Below are positions 24,506 through 32,454 of a DNA stretch of 36,638 nucleotides, piece after piece. The position numbers and the translations under genes were made by a program. The notes under the pieces are model-generated. The model was not told the origin of the DNA and ran no database searches. It worked only from the letters and a program-made list of their open reading frames with translations. This stretch comes from an uncultured Lachnospiraceae bacterium (GTDB lineage Bacteria > Bacillota > Clostridia > Lachnospirales > Lachnospiraceae), in NCBI GenBank assembly GCA_902774725.1, contig CACYJP010000003.1:1-36638 (forward strand). Reading direction: 5' to 3'. How positions within the stretch are numbered: position 1 is the stretch's first letter; each line of letters opens with the position of its first letter.

Positions 24506-26200
24506 ATGATTATAGGAATTGATTTAGGGACTACCAACAGCCTGGTAGCATACTATACAGAAGACGGTCCCGTGATCATACCTAACAGACTCGGAGAGAA
24601 GCTGACACCATCAGTAGTCAGCATCGATGAGGAGGAAAATGTATACGTTGGAAAAACGGCTCGTGAAAGGATGCGACTTTATCCCGGAAGCAGTGCAGCT
24701 GTATTTAAGCGTGACATGGGTAGTGATAAAAAGTATACACTGGGAAAGAAGGAGTTTACCGCAGAGGAGCTGTCTTCGATAGTGCTGAGAAGTCTCAAGG
24801 AGGATGCAGAGGTTTATCTTGGAGAGCCTGTTGAGGAGGCTGTTATTTCGGTACCTGCATACTTTAATGATATGAGAAGAAAAGCAACTAAGAGAGCGGG
24901 TGAACTGGCAGGTCTCAAGGTTGAGAGAATTATAAGTGAGCCTACGGCAGCAGCTATAGCTTACGGTCTTTATAATGACAACAAGCCTGCGAAGAATCTG
25001 GTTTTCGATCTCGGTGGTGGAACACTCGATGTTTCCATACTTGATTATTTTCCTCCGATCCTTGTGGTAAGGGCTGTTGCCGGAGATAATTATCTCGGAG
25101 GTGAAGACTTTACCGGAGTTATTGAGGATATATTCTATAAGAGGAATAAGGATATAGATAAAGAGTCTCTGGAACCGAAGGAGAGAGCGTTTATTCACAA
25201 GGCTGCAGAGCAGTGCAAGATGGATCTTTCGGACAGTGGATCCTCAGTGATGAAGTGCAAAATAGGTGAAGAGATAAGAGAGATGGAGCTCACTTATCAG
25301 GATTATGATAAGGAGTGTGAGGAGCTTTACGAAAGAATAAGAGTTCCGGTTAAGAGAGCACTTTCAGATGCAAAGCTCAAGCTTTCTGATATCGACAAGA
25401 TAGTTCTTGTCGGAGGTGGAACCAAGCTGACAGGAGTAAGGAGTTTTGTAAGCAAGCTGTTCCATACATTTCCGGATACAAGCATCAACCCTGATGAGGC
25501 AATAGCTCTCGGTGCGGCTATTCAGGCCGCTATGAAGGAAAGAAAAGAGTCGATCAAGGAGGTCGTTCTGACTGATGTCTGTCCTTTCACTCTGGGAACT
25601 GAGATAACGGTAGACCTTGGAAATGGTGTGAAGGAGAATGGACATTATTGTCCTATCATTGAAAGAAATACGATCATTCCTGCCAGCAGGACTGAGAGAT
25701 TCTATACTATACATGATAATCAGAGCAAAATAACTGTAAGTGTCCTTCAGGGTGAAAGCCGAATGGCAAAGAATAACCTGGAGCTTGGATCCTTTGAGGT
25801 TGAGGTTCCGAAGGGTAAGGCCGGAGAGCAGTCAGTTGATATAACCTATACCTACGATATCAATTCTATCCTTGAGGTTGAGGTGAGAGTTATCTCGACA
25901 GATAAGAAGTACCGTCAGATAATCAAGGGACAGCAGACAGAGATGACTGACGCTGAAATCGAGGCTAGATTCAAGGAGCTTGCATATCTCAAGATTCCGC
26001 CAAGAGAGCAGGAGGAGAACAAGCTTATACTGCTTCGAGCAGAGAGGCTTTATGAGGAAGCGCTTGGAGTTGACAGAGACGTTCTTGAAAATGAGATAAG
26101 AAAGTTTGAGCTGGCACTCAATTCTCAGGATAAAAGAATCATTGAGAAGGAACGTGGAAAGCTTAAGGAATTTCTTGATGGATGGGAGAATGAGATATAG
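24506..26200 (+). CDS. hscC: HscC-like Hsp70 chaperone
   Basis: A 564-residue Hsp70. The nucleotide domain is complete: GIDLGTTNS (~3-11), ISVPAYFND, EPTAAAIAYG, FDLGGGTLDVS (~167-177) and VLVGGGTKLTG (~299). The linker region reads DVCPFTLGTEI (~356) and a substrate domain follows. The helical lid is short and there is no DnaK-type C-terminal tail, so the length matches E. coli HscC (556) rather than DnaK (610-638). Segments such as LTPSVVS, AAVFKRDMGS and ELSSIVLRSLKEDAE are also very like HscC. No grpE, dnaJ or hrcA is nearby, so it is a specialised chaperone, not the housekeeping one. E. coli HscC works with the J protein DjlC; here the adjacent J-like/TPR protein is the likely partner. 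GGAGG precedes the ATG. Confidence 0.85.
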   Translation: MIIGIDLGTTNSLVAYYTEDGPVIIPNRLGEKLTPSVVSIDEEENVYVGKTARERMRLYPGSSAAVFKRDMGSDKKYTLGKKEFTAEELSSIVLRSLKEDAEVYLGEPVEEAVISVPAYFNDMRRKATKRAGELAGLKVERIISEPTAAAIAYGLYNDNKPAKNLVFDLGGGTLDVSILDYFPPILVVRAVAGDNYLGGEDFTGVIEDIFYKRNKDIDKESLEPKERAFIHKAAEQCKMDLSDSGSSVMKCKIGEEIREMELTYQDYDKECEELYERIRVPVKRALSDAKLKLSDIDKIVLVGGGTKLTGVRSFVSKLFHTFPDTSINPDEAIALGAAIQAAMKERKESIKEVVLTDVCPFTLGTEITVDLGNGVKENGHYCPIIERNTIIPASRTERFYTIHDNQSKITVSVLQGESRMAKNNLELGSFEVEVPKGKAGEQSVDITYTYDINSILEVEVRVISTDKKYRQIIKGQQTEMTDAEIEARFKELAYLKIPPREQEENKLILLRAERLYEEALGVDRDVLENEIRKFELALNSQDKRIIEKERGKLKEFLDGWENEI

Positions 26201-26242
26201 CTGTTTTGCGAAAGTGAAATATGTGATATGCTTTCGGTCAGC

Positions 26243-26271
26243 TTGAAAAAAAGTTGTATAAATAGTAGAAT
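26243..26271 (+). promoter_or_regulatory. Promoter of the small repeat membrane protein gene
   Basis: TTGAAA (26243-26248), a 17-bp spacer and TAGAAT (26266-26271), 40 bases before the start codon. A 6-bp stem CGAAAG/CTTTCG with a 16-base loop lies just upstream (26210-26237) but has no T-run, so I do not call it a terminator for the hscC operon. Confidence 0.6.
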
Positions 26272-26310
26272 GTTATGTATGTTACATAAAAAAGATTTGG
26301 GAGGTGCAGC

Positions 26311-26796
26311 ATGACAAAAATAGGAAAGGTTGTAATTATAAAAAAAGTCAGAGACAATTCTGATAAGATTGTTTCCGGAGTCATTACAGCAGCAGGTGCA
26401 TTCCTTGTATTTAAGGGAATAAGAAAGCTGCTTAAGAACAAAAAATGTGAGATCGTAGAAAAAGCGCCTGAAGAGCTTCAGGAGGAGTTTGAGAAGTTTA
26501 AAGAGAAGAAGAAAAAGAAGCTTATCAAAAAGAGAAGAAAGAGAATCAGAAAGGCTATCGCAAAGATAGTAATAGGAACTGCAGCAGTAGCAATCGGAAT
26601 TATAACATTTACTCCTTATAAAGAGTATCTGGTTGATAATAGCGCAGTCGACAAGATCAAAGAGTCAGATGTTGTCGGAAAAATCAAAGATAGTAATGTA
26701 GTTGGAAGAATCAAGGATTCTGATGTTGTTGGCAAGGTTAAGGATAAGGAAGTAATTGCCAAAATCAGAGCTTTGCTTGATAAAACATCTGCATAA
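26311..26796 (+). CDS. Small two-segment membrane protein with 9-residue C-terminal repeats
   Basis: A 161-residue protein of unknown family. A hydrophobic segment (~21-35) and a second one (~86-103) are joined by a very basic loop (KFKEKKKKKLIKKRRKRIRK, ~67-86), which should be cytoplasmic or bind acidic surfaces. After the second segment come about four and a half copies of a 9-residue unit, SDVVGKIKD (residues ~111-151: AVDKIKE, SDVVGKIKD, SNVVGRIKD, SDVVGKVKD, KEVIAKIRA). GGGAGG precedes the ATG. Layout is somewhat like YtxH-type stress proteins, but I see no firm match. It has its own promoter and is followed after 42 bases by an acyl-CoA synthetase gene. Confidence 0.75.
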   Translation: MTKIGKVVIIKKVRDNSDKIVSGVITAAGAFLVFKGIRKLLKNKKCEIVEKAPEELQEEFEKFKEKKKKKLIKKRRKRIRKAIAKIVIGTAAVAIGIITFTPYKEYLVDNSAVDKIKESDVVGKIKDSNVVGRIKDSDVVGKVKDKEVIAKIRALLDKTSA

Positions 26797-26838
26797 TAAG
26801 CATTATAAGATATTACAAAATAAGGAGTTACTTTAAAA

Positions 26839-28470
26839 ATGAAAAATAAGCCATACCCATATTACGATGTTCCCCAGATGAATGACCTGAAGGATATGCT
26901 TCTTAAGAAGGCAGCACTTGAGCCTAATTTAACTGCATTTGTATATCCATGTGAGACAGGCGAGATGAAGAAGTCCTACAAGGATCTTCTTGATGATGTA
27001 AATGCAATGGGAACCTGGATATATAACAAAAAGCTTAAGAATAAGCATGTTGGTCTCATCGGAGAGAATTCTTATGAGTGGCTGGTTGTTTACTTTGCGC
27101 TGGTAAATGGTGGAAATGTTGCAGTTGCCATAGATAAAGCTCTTCCGGAAGAGGAGATGAAGAATCTTGCAGCTACAGGAGATGTTGAAACAGTATTTGT
27201 ATCAGAAACATACTTCGATAAGGTGAACAAGAAGGTTGGTAAGAAGGCTTACAACCTGAAGAATTTTGAGGAAATGCTTTCTGAAGGTAGAAAGCTTCTG
27301 AAGGCCGGAAATGATGAGTTTATAAAGTATGAAATAGAGCCTGATAAGACAGCTACAATTCTGTTTACATCAGGAACATCCGGAGTTAGCAAGGGTGTTG
27401 AGCTTACAAACAGAAATTTAGCTTTTGAGATAACGCACACAAGCCAGCTCTTTGAGCCAAGGGGAGGAGTGCTCGCAGTGCTTCCTTTCCACCATGCATT
27501 TGGACTCATAGTTGGAATTCTTATGGTTGTAAACTATGGATTCCCTATCTATATCAACAAGAGTCTCAAGCATGTTAAGAAGAATATGGTAGACTTTGGA
27601 CCACAGACTATGTTCCTGGTACCACTCTTTGTTGAGTACTTCCATAAGCAGGTTTGGTCAGAGGTTGAGAAGAAGGGTAAGACTGTTGCGTTTAAGGGTC
27701 TTATGAAGACTACAAATGCACTCCTTAAAGCAGGTATCGATGTAAGAAAGAAGACTTATGGTTCTATCCGTAAGGCTTTTGGTGGTAACCTTGAGTATAT
27801 CATTTGTGGTGGTGCTGCACTTGATCCTATGTATGTAAAGGAGTTCCATACATGGGGAATAGAGATTCTTAATGGATACGGTGCAACTGAGTGTTCACCT
27901 TGTACATCTGTTAACAGACCGCTTTTCAATAAGCCTGGAAGTGTTGGACAGCTTGTACCGGGAATTGAGGTTAAGACTACTGAAGAGGGTGAGGTTGCAT
28001 TTAAGGGTGATCTCGTAATGAAGGGATACTATAACAACCCTGAGGCTACAGCTGAAGCTCTTAAGGATGGATGGTATCACACCGGTGACCTTGGATATGT
28101 TGATGAAGATAACTTCATTTTCCTTACAGGACGTAAGAAGAATCTTATCATTCTCAGTAATGGTGAGAATATCTCGCCTGAAGAGCTTGAGATGGACTTC
28201 GGTAGAGATGATGGAGTTCAGGAGGTTCTTGTCTATGATGAGAATTCTAAGATTGTCGCAGAGATCTTCCCTGTTGAAGAAAAGCTTGGAGATCAGGAAT
28301 ACTTTAATAAGCTGATGGACAAGGTTAATAAGGGCAGACCACTCTACAAGCAGGTGGCTTCAGTCAGACTTCGTAATGAAGAGTTTATAAAGAATGCCAG
28401 CATGAAGATCATCAGATATAAGAATATCCCGAATCCTCAAACAAGTGCTAAAACTGAAGAGGATATCTAG
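26839..28470 (+). CDS. AMP-forming acyl-CoA (or acyl-ACP) synthetase
   Basis: A 543-residue ANL enzyme with the P-loop LFTSGTSGVSKGVELT (~174-189), LPFHHAFG, GYGATECSP (~350), YHTGDLGYVDEDNFIFLTGR (~412-431), the hinge region NLIILSNGENISPEELE and a C-terminal catalytic lysine in NASMKIIRYK (~525). This matches long-chain fatty acyl-CoA synthetases and acyl-ACP synthetases: a fatty acid is adenylated and then loaded on CoA or ACP. It is not an amino acid-activating type like the enzyme at 905-2437, since the A4 and A5 motifs differ. TAAGGAG precedes the ATG. It may be cotranscribed with the small membrane protein and perhaps folP (69-base gap). The natural substrate is unknown. Confidence 0.88.
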   Translation: MKNKPYPYYDVPQMNDLKDMLLKKAALEPNLTAFVYPCETGEMKKSYKDLLDDVNAMGTWIYNKKLKNKHVGLIGENSYEWLVVYFALVNGGNVAVAIDKALPEEEMKNLAATGDVETVFVSETYFDKVNKKVGKKAYNLKNFEEMLSEGRKLLKAGNDEFIKYEIEPDKTATILFTSGTSGVSKGVELTNRNLAFEITHTSQLFEPRGGVLAVLPFHHAFGLIVGILMVVNYGFPIYINKSLKHVKKNMVDFGPQTMFLVPLFVEYFHKQVWSEVEKKGKTVAFKGLMKTTNALLKAGIDVRKKTYGSIRKAFGGNLEYIICGGAALDPMYVKEFHTWGIEILNGYGATECSPCTSVNRPLFNKPGSVGQLVPGIEVKTTEEGEVAFKGDLVMKGYYNNPEATAEALKDGWYHTGDLGYVDEDNFIFLTGRKKNLIILSNGENISPEELEMDFGRDDGVQEVLVYDENSKIVAEIFPVEEKLGDQEYFNKLMDKVNKGRPLYKQVASVRLRNEEFIKNASMKIIRYKNIPNPQTSAKTEEDI

Positions 28471-28539
28471 ATTCTGATATATAAAGGATAGATAAAAAGG
28501 GGACTTATCCTGTAATAAAGAAAGTGAAGTTTTAAGTAT

Positions 28540-29466
28540 ATGAAAATCGGAAACAAAGATTTTGATTTTGGTTCCCATCACGTTTACGTGATGGGAATCT
28601 TGAATATTACACCGGATTCGTTTTCAGACGGTGGGAAATATACAGAGAAGGATGCTATTCTGAAGCACACAGAGGAGATGATCGATAGTGGTGCAGATAT
28701 CATTGACGTTGGTGGAGAAAGCACACGTCCGGGTCATATCCAGATAAGTGTTCAGGAAGAAATCGACAGAGTAACTGAGGTTATTCGACAGATTAAAGAC
28801 AGCTTTGATATCCCTGTATCCATAGACACCTATAAGGCTGAGGTTGCAGCTTGTGCTCTCCAGGCCGGAGCGGATGTAATAAACGATATATGGGGACTTA
28901 AATACAGAGAAGCAGAGGTTAGCTTAGAGAAGGCTTCTATGGCTGAGGTTGCAGCAGAGGCAGGAGTCCCTGTTATCCTTATGCATAATGATCACCTGGG
29001 AAGAAGTCTTGAGGAGAGAACCGGAGAAGCTCTGGAATTATTCCTCAGAGATAACCCAAGCAGAAGTGCTGTAGAGCTCTTATCTGTTGTAGGTGAAGAC
29101 AGAGTTGCGGACAGAGTTGTGTGGGGACTTGAGGAAAGCGTGAAGATAGCTCTGGATGCCGGAATCAGGAAAGAAAACATCATCCTTGATCCCGGAATAG
29201 GCTTTGCAAAAACTCAGAGAGAAAATCTTCTTACAATGAAGTATCTGCCTGGCATCGTGAAAAGGCTGGACTACCCTGTGCTGCTTGCGACATCACGTAA
29301 GTCTATGATAGGAAATGCACTTGATCTTCCGGCTGATGAAAGAGAAGAAGGTACAATTGTTACCTCTGTTCTCGGAGCTCAGGCGGGATGTAAGATGATC
29401 AGAGTTCATGATGTGGAAAAGAATGTCAGGGCACTGAAGATGCTGGATGCGATTGATGGAACATAA
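28540..29466 (+). CDS. folP: Dihydropteroate synthase
   Basis: A 308-residue enzyme that joins p-aminobenzoate to dihydropterin pyrophosphate in folate synthesis; the sulfonamide target. Motifs present: MGILNITPDSFSDGGKY, DVGGESTRPG, VSIDTYK, VINDIWG, ILDPGIGFAKT, LLATSRKS and a final IRVHDV. It is about 25-35 residues longer than usual because of an inserted charged segment after ILMHND (roughly ERTGEALELFLRDNPSRSAV and on to VADR, ~165-195). The ribosome binding site is weak (AAGTGAAG 13 bases upstream). A 26-bp near-palindrome lies within codons 11-20. No other folate gene (folE, folB, folK) is in the window. Confidence 0.93.
   Translation: MKIGNKDFDFGSHHVYVMGILNITPDSFSDGGKYTEKDAILKHTEEMIDSGADIIDVGGESTRPGHIQISVQEEIDRVTEVIRQIKDSFDIPVSIDTYKAEVAACALQAGADVINDIWGLKYREAEVSLEKASMAEVAAEAGVPVILMHNDHLGRSLEERTGEALELFLRDNPSRSAVELLSVVGEDRVADRVVWGLEESVKIALDAGIRKENIILDPGIGFAKTQRENLLTMKYLPGIVKRLDYPVLLATSRKSMIGNALDLPADEREEGTIVTSVLGAQAGCKMIRVHDVEKNVRALKMLDAIDGT
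28572..28597 (+). repeat. Perfect 12-bp inverted repeat within the start of folP
   Basis: TTCCCATCACGT (28572-28583) and ACGTGATGGGAA (28586-28597) are exact inverse complements separated by only TT. In the mRNA this would make a stable hairpin about 30 bases after the folP start codon. It codes for SHHVYVMG. No T-run follows, so termination is not expected; it may slow translation or be a protein-binding site. Confidence 0.8.
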
Positions 29467-29529
29467 GAGAAAGGAAGGTTCTGCGGCAACCATAACAGCC
29501 GCAAATAACGATTTAGGAAGAAAAGGCTC

Positions 29530-32259
29530 ATGAAGAAGAAAAGACTTTTAGGCATTCTGCTCAGTCTTGCACTGGTGCTGGCACTTCTGCCGGGAATCAG
29601 CGTGAAGGCACAGGCGGGAGAAACCTGGAGCGGGAATATCACCTGTGATGTAGATCGTACGATTGACGGCGACGTCAACGTAACAGCTGACATCACGCTG
29701 ACAATTCCCACAGGAGTGACACTGACGGTAAACGGCACCATCAATGCGAGCAGTCATACTCTGACTGTTGAAGGTGAGGGTACGCTGAATGTTAATGGTT
29801 ACAATGGCTCCGATGGTGTAAATGGAGAAAACGCGATATACGGTTCAGGCGAAGCCGGTGGTGATGGAAGTGATGGCGGTGACGGCGGTACTGGCTTTTT
29901 CGGAAATATCACTGTAAATGGTCCTACAGTCATCATTAAAGGTGGTGATGGAGGTTATGGCGGTGACGCTGGTTCAGGTGGTGCAAAGTTTCGCGGCGGA
30001 AACGGCGGCAAGGGCGGCAACGGTGGAAACTGCGGCAATGGCGGCTGTGGTGTAAAAGGCAACGTTACTGTTACTTCCGGCTTTATTACTGTTATAGGCG
30101 GCAATGGAGGCATTGGAGGAAACGGCGGCGATGGAGGCTACAGCGATAGCGCGGGCGGCGGAGACGGCGGAAACGGCGGAAATGGAGGAAACGGTGGCAA
30201 AGGTGTCCATGGATCAATTACGGTAAACGGCGGAGCGGCAGACATCAGTGGCGGAAAGGGCGGCAACGGTGGCACCCCCGGCAAAGGCGCCTATGCTGCA
30301 GGACGTTCAGGCAAAAAGGGAATCTCGGGTGGCGACGCAGAAGCTACCGACGGAACTATCACCGGATCAATAGTTTTGGAAAGCGAAGACGGCAGCAGCT
30401 GGTCTTCCGTTTCCGGCTCATCATCCTCGAAGCTGTACGTACAGATTACCGGATCGGCTGATGCCGTTACAAGCGTATCCCTCGATAAGTCATCCGCTAT
30501 CTTGTATGTTGGCGATACGGAGACACTTACAGCCACAGTTTTGCCGGACAATGCGGTAGACAAGAATGTAGTCTGGTCCAGCAGCGATACAGATGTCGTT
30601 ACTGTGAATAATGGCGTGGTGACAGCAGTGGGTTCGGGAGATGCGACGATTACCGTTACAGCCACTAATGGGACAGAAATCACAGAAGACGATAAGACAG
30701 CGACGTGCGACGTGCATGTCCATGGAATTACCTGCACAGTAGAAGACAATACTCTCACTTCGGCATGCACCTGCTCTGATCCTGCTTTTTCAAAGGTGTT
30801 GACTCTTGTTGAACCGACGATGAAAACCTACGGTGGAACGGGCAAAGCGGCTGCGACTCTGGAGGGTCTGGATGACTTTAACACAGCCACCGGTCTGAAT
30901 GTCAAGGAGTCAGATATTACTTATGTCGGACGTGATGGCACCGAGTATGAGAAAAGCAATTCTGCACCTGTAGACGCAGGAAAGTATACCGCAAAGATTA
31001 CGGTTGGAGGAGCGACTGCAAGTCAGGATTATGAAATCGCTAAGGCGAATCCTACAGCGGATGCCCCTGTCGGTCTGACGGCAAAATATGGGCAGACGCT
31101 TGCAGATGTATCGCTTGATGGTAAAAATCCGGAGAACAATACACCGGGAACATGGGCGTGGTCGGACAAAACCACCGGTGTCGGAAGTGTGGGAAGTCAT
31201 ACTTTTAAGGCAGACTTCACATCAACAGATACAAATTATGAAGATAGTAGCGACGTGGACGTGACCGTTACCGTTGAAAAGGCTGTAAATCCCGCAACAG
31301 TCGGCGGTATTGCAACTGTTGAAAAAGGCGGGGAAACAGTTGACCTGGCGGACAATGTAAAACTAAACGGAGCAGAGGGAAATATCACTTGTAAGTTCAA
31401 CGGTGCAGCATACGGCTGCACACTGAACGGTAGTGTACTGACGTCAGGTAATAACGCAGGCTTTTTCGTGAAAGTGGACGTTATAGTTGAGTCGGATGAT
31501 TGTTATCTTGATTCCGACGCGATGACAGTGATTGTGTTAATCACCGGAAAGCAGACACAGACTATTACAGCTGACGATGTGACCGTCACCTATGGTGACA
31601 CAGACAAGAGCGTAAGCGCCACGACCAGCGGTGATGGAGAACTGAGTTACGAGGTTACAAGCGGCGACGCAGTGACCGTAGACGCTTCAAGCGGCGAATT
31701 GACTATTGTAAATGAAGGAACCGCGACTGTCACTGTGACGGCAGCGGAAACTGATATATATGCAGAGGCAACCAAGGAAGTGACCGTTACGGTCAACAAG
31801 GCAGCAAAGGATGATTCTGATAAGAAGGATGATTCTGATAAGAAGGATGATCCAAGCAAAAAAGATGATCCTTCAAAGTACAGCTCAGAATGGGTAGATG
31901 GACAGTGGTACGATGCCGATGGTTCAGCAAACTACAAAGCCAAGGGACAGTGGAAGAATAATGAAAACGGATGGTGGTTTGAAGACGAATCTGGCTGGTA
32001 TGCAAAGAATGAGTGGATAAAGATAGACGGAAAGTGGTACTTCTTCACAGCTGAAGGATACATGGACTACAGCGAATATCGTGATGGTTGCTGGCTTGGG
32101 GCAGACGGAGCCTGGGTTGAAGAATATTCAGGCGGACACTGGATGCAGGATTCTAAAGGCTGGTGGTACACAGACTCAGCAGGCTGGTATCCGGTTAATC
32201 AGTGGCTCTGGATTGACGGAACAAATTACTACTTCGGAGGCGACGGTTATATGCAGTAG
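29530..32259 (+). CDS. Secreted glycine-rich surface protein with Big_2/MBG-like domains and C-terminal cell-wall-binding repeats
   Basis: A 909-residue modular protein. Signal peptide 1-31 (MKKKRLLGILLSLALVLALL, cleavage after AQA). Then a beta-rich segment (32-95), a glycine-rich region (~110-250) of GGNGGNGG/GGDGG repeats interrupted by short strands such as ITVNGGAADISGG, a Big_2-like domain (~314-397, VSLDKSSAILYVGDTETLTA and VVWSSSDTDVVTV), and two or three MBG/YDG-like domains (~415-757). A Lys-Asp linker (DDSDKK and DDPSKK repeats, 759-778) joins it to Trp-rich CW_binding repeats (780-909, GWWFEDESGWYAKNEW and WIKIDGKWYFF). It is probably held non-covalently on wall polymers. No catalytic domain is seen; adhesin or matrix protein is possible. 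Base composition to about 31800 is richer in G+C than that of its neighbours. Confidence 0.85.
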   Translation: MKKKRLLGILLSLALVLALLPGISVKAQAGETWSGNITCDVDRTIDGDVNVTADITLTIPTGVTLTVNGTINASSHTLTVEGEGTLNVNGYNGSDGVNGENAIYGSGEAGGDGSDGGDGGTGFFGNITVNGPTVIIKGGDGGYGGDAGSGGAKFRGGNGGKGGNGGNCGNGGCGVKGNVTVTSGFITVIGGNGGIGGNGGDGGYSDSAGGGDGGNGGNGGNGGKGVHGSITVNGGAADISGGKGGNGGTPGKGAYAAGRSGKKGISGGDAEATDGTITGSIVLESEDGSSWSSVSGSSSSKLYVQITGSADAVTSVSLDKSSAILYVGDTETLTATVLPDNAVDKNVVWSSSDTDVVTVNNGVVTAVGSGDATITVTATNGTEITEDDKTATCDVHVHGITCTVEDNTLTSACTCSDPAFSKVLTLVEPTMKTYGGTGKAAATLEGLDDFNTATGLNVKESDITYVGRDGTEYEKSNSAPVDAGKYTAKITVGGATASQDYEIAKANPTADAPVGLTAKYGQTLADVSLDGKNPENNTPGTWAWSDKTTGVGSVGSHTFKADFTSTDTNYEDSSDVDVTVTVEKAVNPATVGGIATVEKGGETVDLADNVKLNGAEGNITCKFNGAAYGCTLNGSVLTSGNNAGFFVKVDVIVESDDCYLDSDAMTVIVLITGKQTQTITADDVTVTYGDTDKSVSATTSGDGELSYEVTSGDAVTVDASSGELTIVNEGTATVTVTAAETDIYAEATKEVTVTVNKAAKDDSDKKDDSDKKDDPSKKDDPSKYSSEWVDGQWYDADGSANYKAKGQWKNNENGWWFEDESGWYAKNEWIKIDGKWYFFTAEGYMDYSEYRDGCWLGADGAWVEEYSGGHWMQDSKGWWYTDSAGWYPVNQWLWIDGTNYYFGGDGYMQ

Positions 32260-32287
32260 ACATTAATCCGGCTCTAAGTTAAATCAC

Positions 32288-32324
32288 CCCCGGTGTTTTC
32301 CCTAGGGAAGACATCGGGGTTTTT
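32288..32324 (+). terminator. Intrinsic terminator after the surface protein gene
   Basis: A 15-bp stem (32288-32302 with 32305-32319, two G-U pairs allowed) with a tiny TA loop, followed by five T residues. It separates the surface protein gene from the zinc regulon. Confidence 0.92.
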
Positions 32325-32352
32325 GTGAGAAAAAATTCTATGGACTTTCTTA

Positions 32353-32381
32353 TTGACAAAAGAATAATCCGAGAGTAAAAT
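32353..32381 (+). promoter_or_regulatory. Promoter of the Fur-family regulator / zinc importer region
   Basis: Perfect TTGACA (32353-32358), a 17-bp spacer and TAAAAT (32376-32381). Its last base is the first base of the operator palindromes, so a bound repressor would cover the transcription start. Confidence 0.8.
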
Positions 32382-32419
32382 GAAAATCGTTTTCAAATTG
32401 AATTTGAAAATGGTTTTCA
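32381..32419 (+). promoter_or_regulatory. Fur/Zur-type operator: overlapping palindromes
   Basis: Two copies of a 15-mer, TGAAAATCGTTTTCA (32381-32395) and TGAAAATGGTTTTCA (32405-32419), each close to the 7-1-7 Fur-family box TGATAATnATTATCA. Between and overlapping them is a perfect 9-3-9 palindrome with arms TTTTCAAAT and ATTTGAAAA (32390-32410). Position on the promoter start and upstream of a Fur-family gene argue for metal-dependent autorepression. Confidence 0.8.
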
Positions 32420-32454
32420 TTTTTTGATTTGCATATAATAAAAGGATTCATGCT

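Noticed and set aside
24506-26200. Housekeeping dnaK
   Set aside because: Too short, without a DnaK-type tail, most like HscC, and no grpE, dnaJ or hrcA nearby.
26210-26237. Terminator after hscC
   Set aside because: The CGAAAG/CTTTCG stem is short with a 16-base loop and lacks a T-run.
29482-29505. Terminator hairpin between folP and the surface protein gene
   Set aside because: TGCGGC/GCCGCA makes a 6-bp stem with a 10-base loop but is followed by AAATAACG, not a T-run.
29974-30770. Antisense open frames with Ala/Ser/Val-rich products in the glycine-rich region
   Set aside because: They result from reading GGC/GGN repeats on the other strand; no start site or family pattern supports them.
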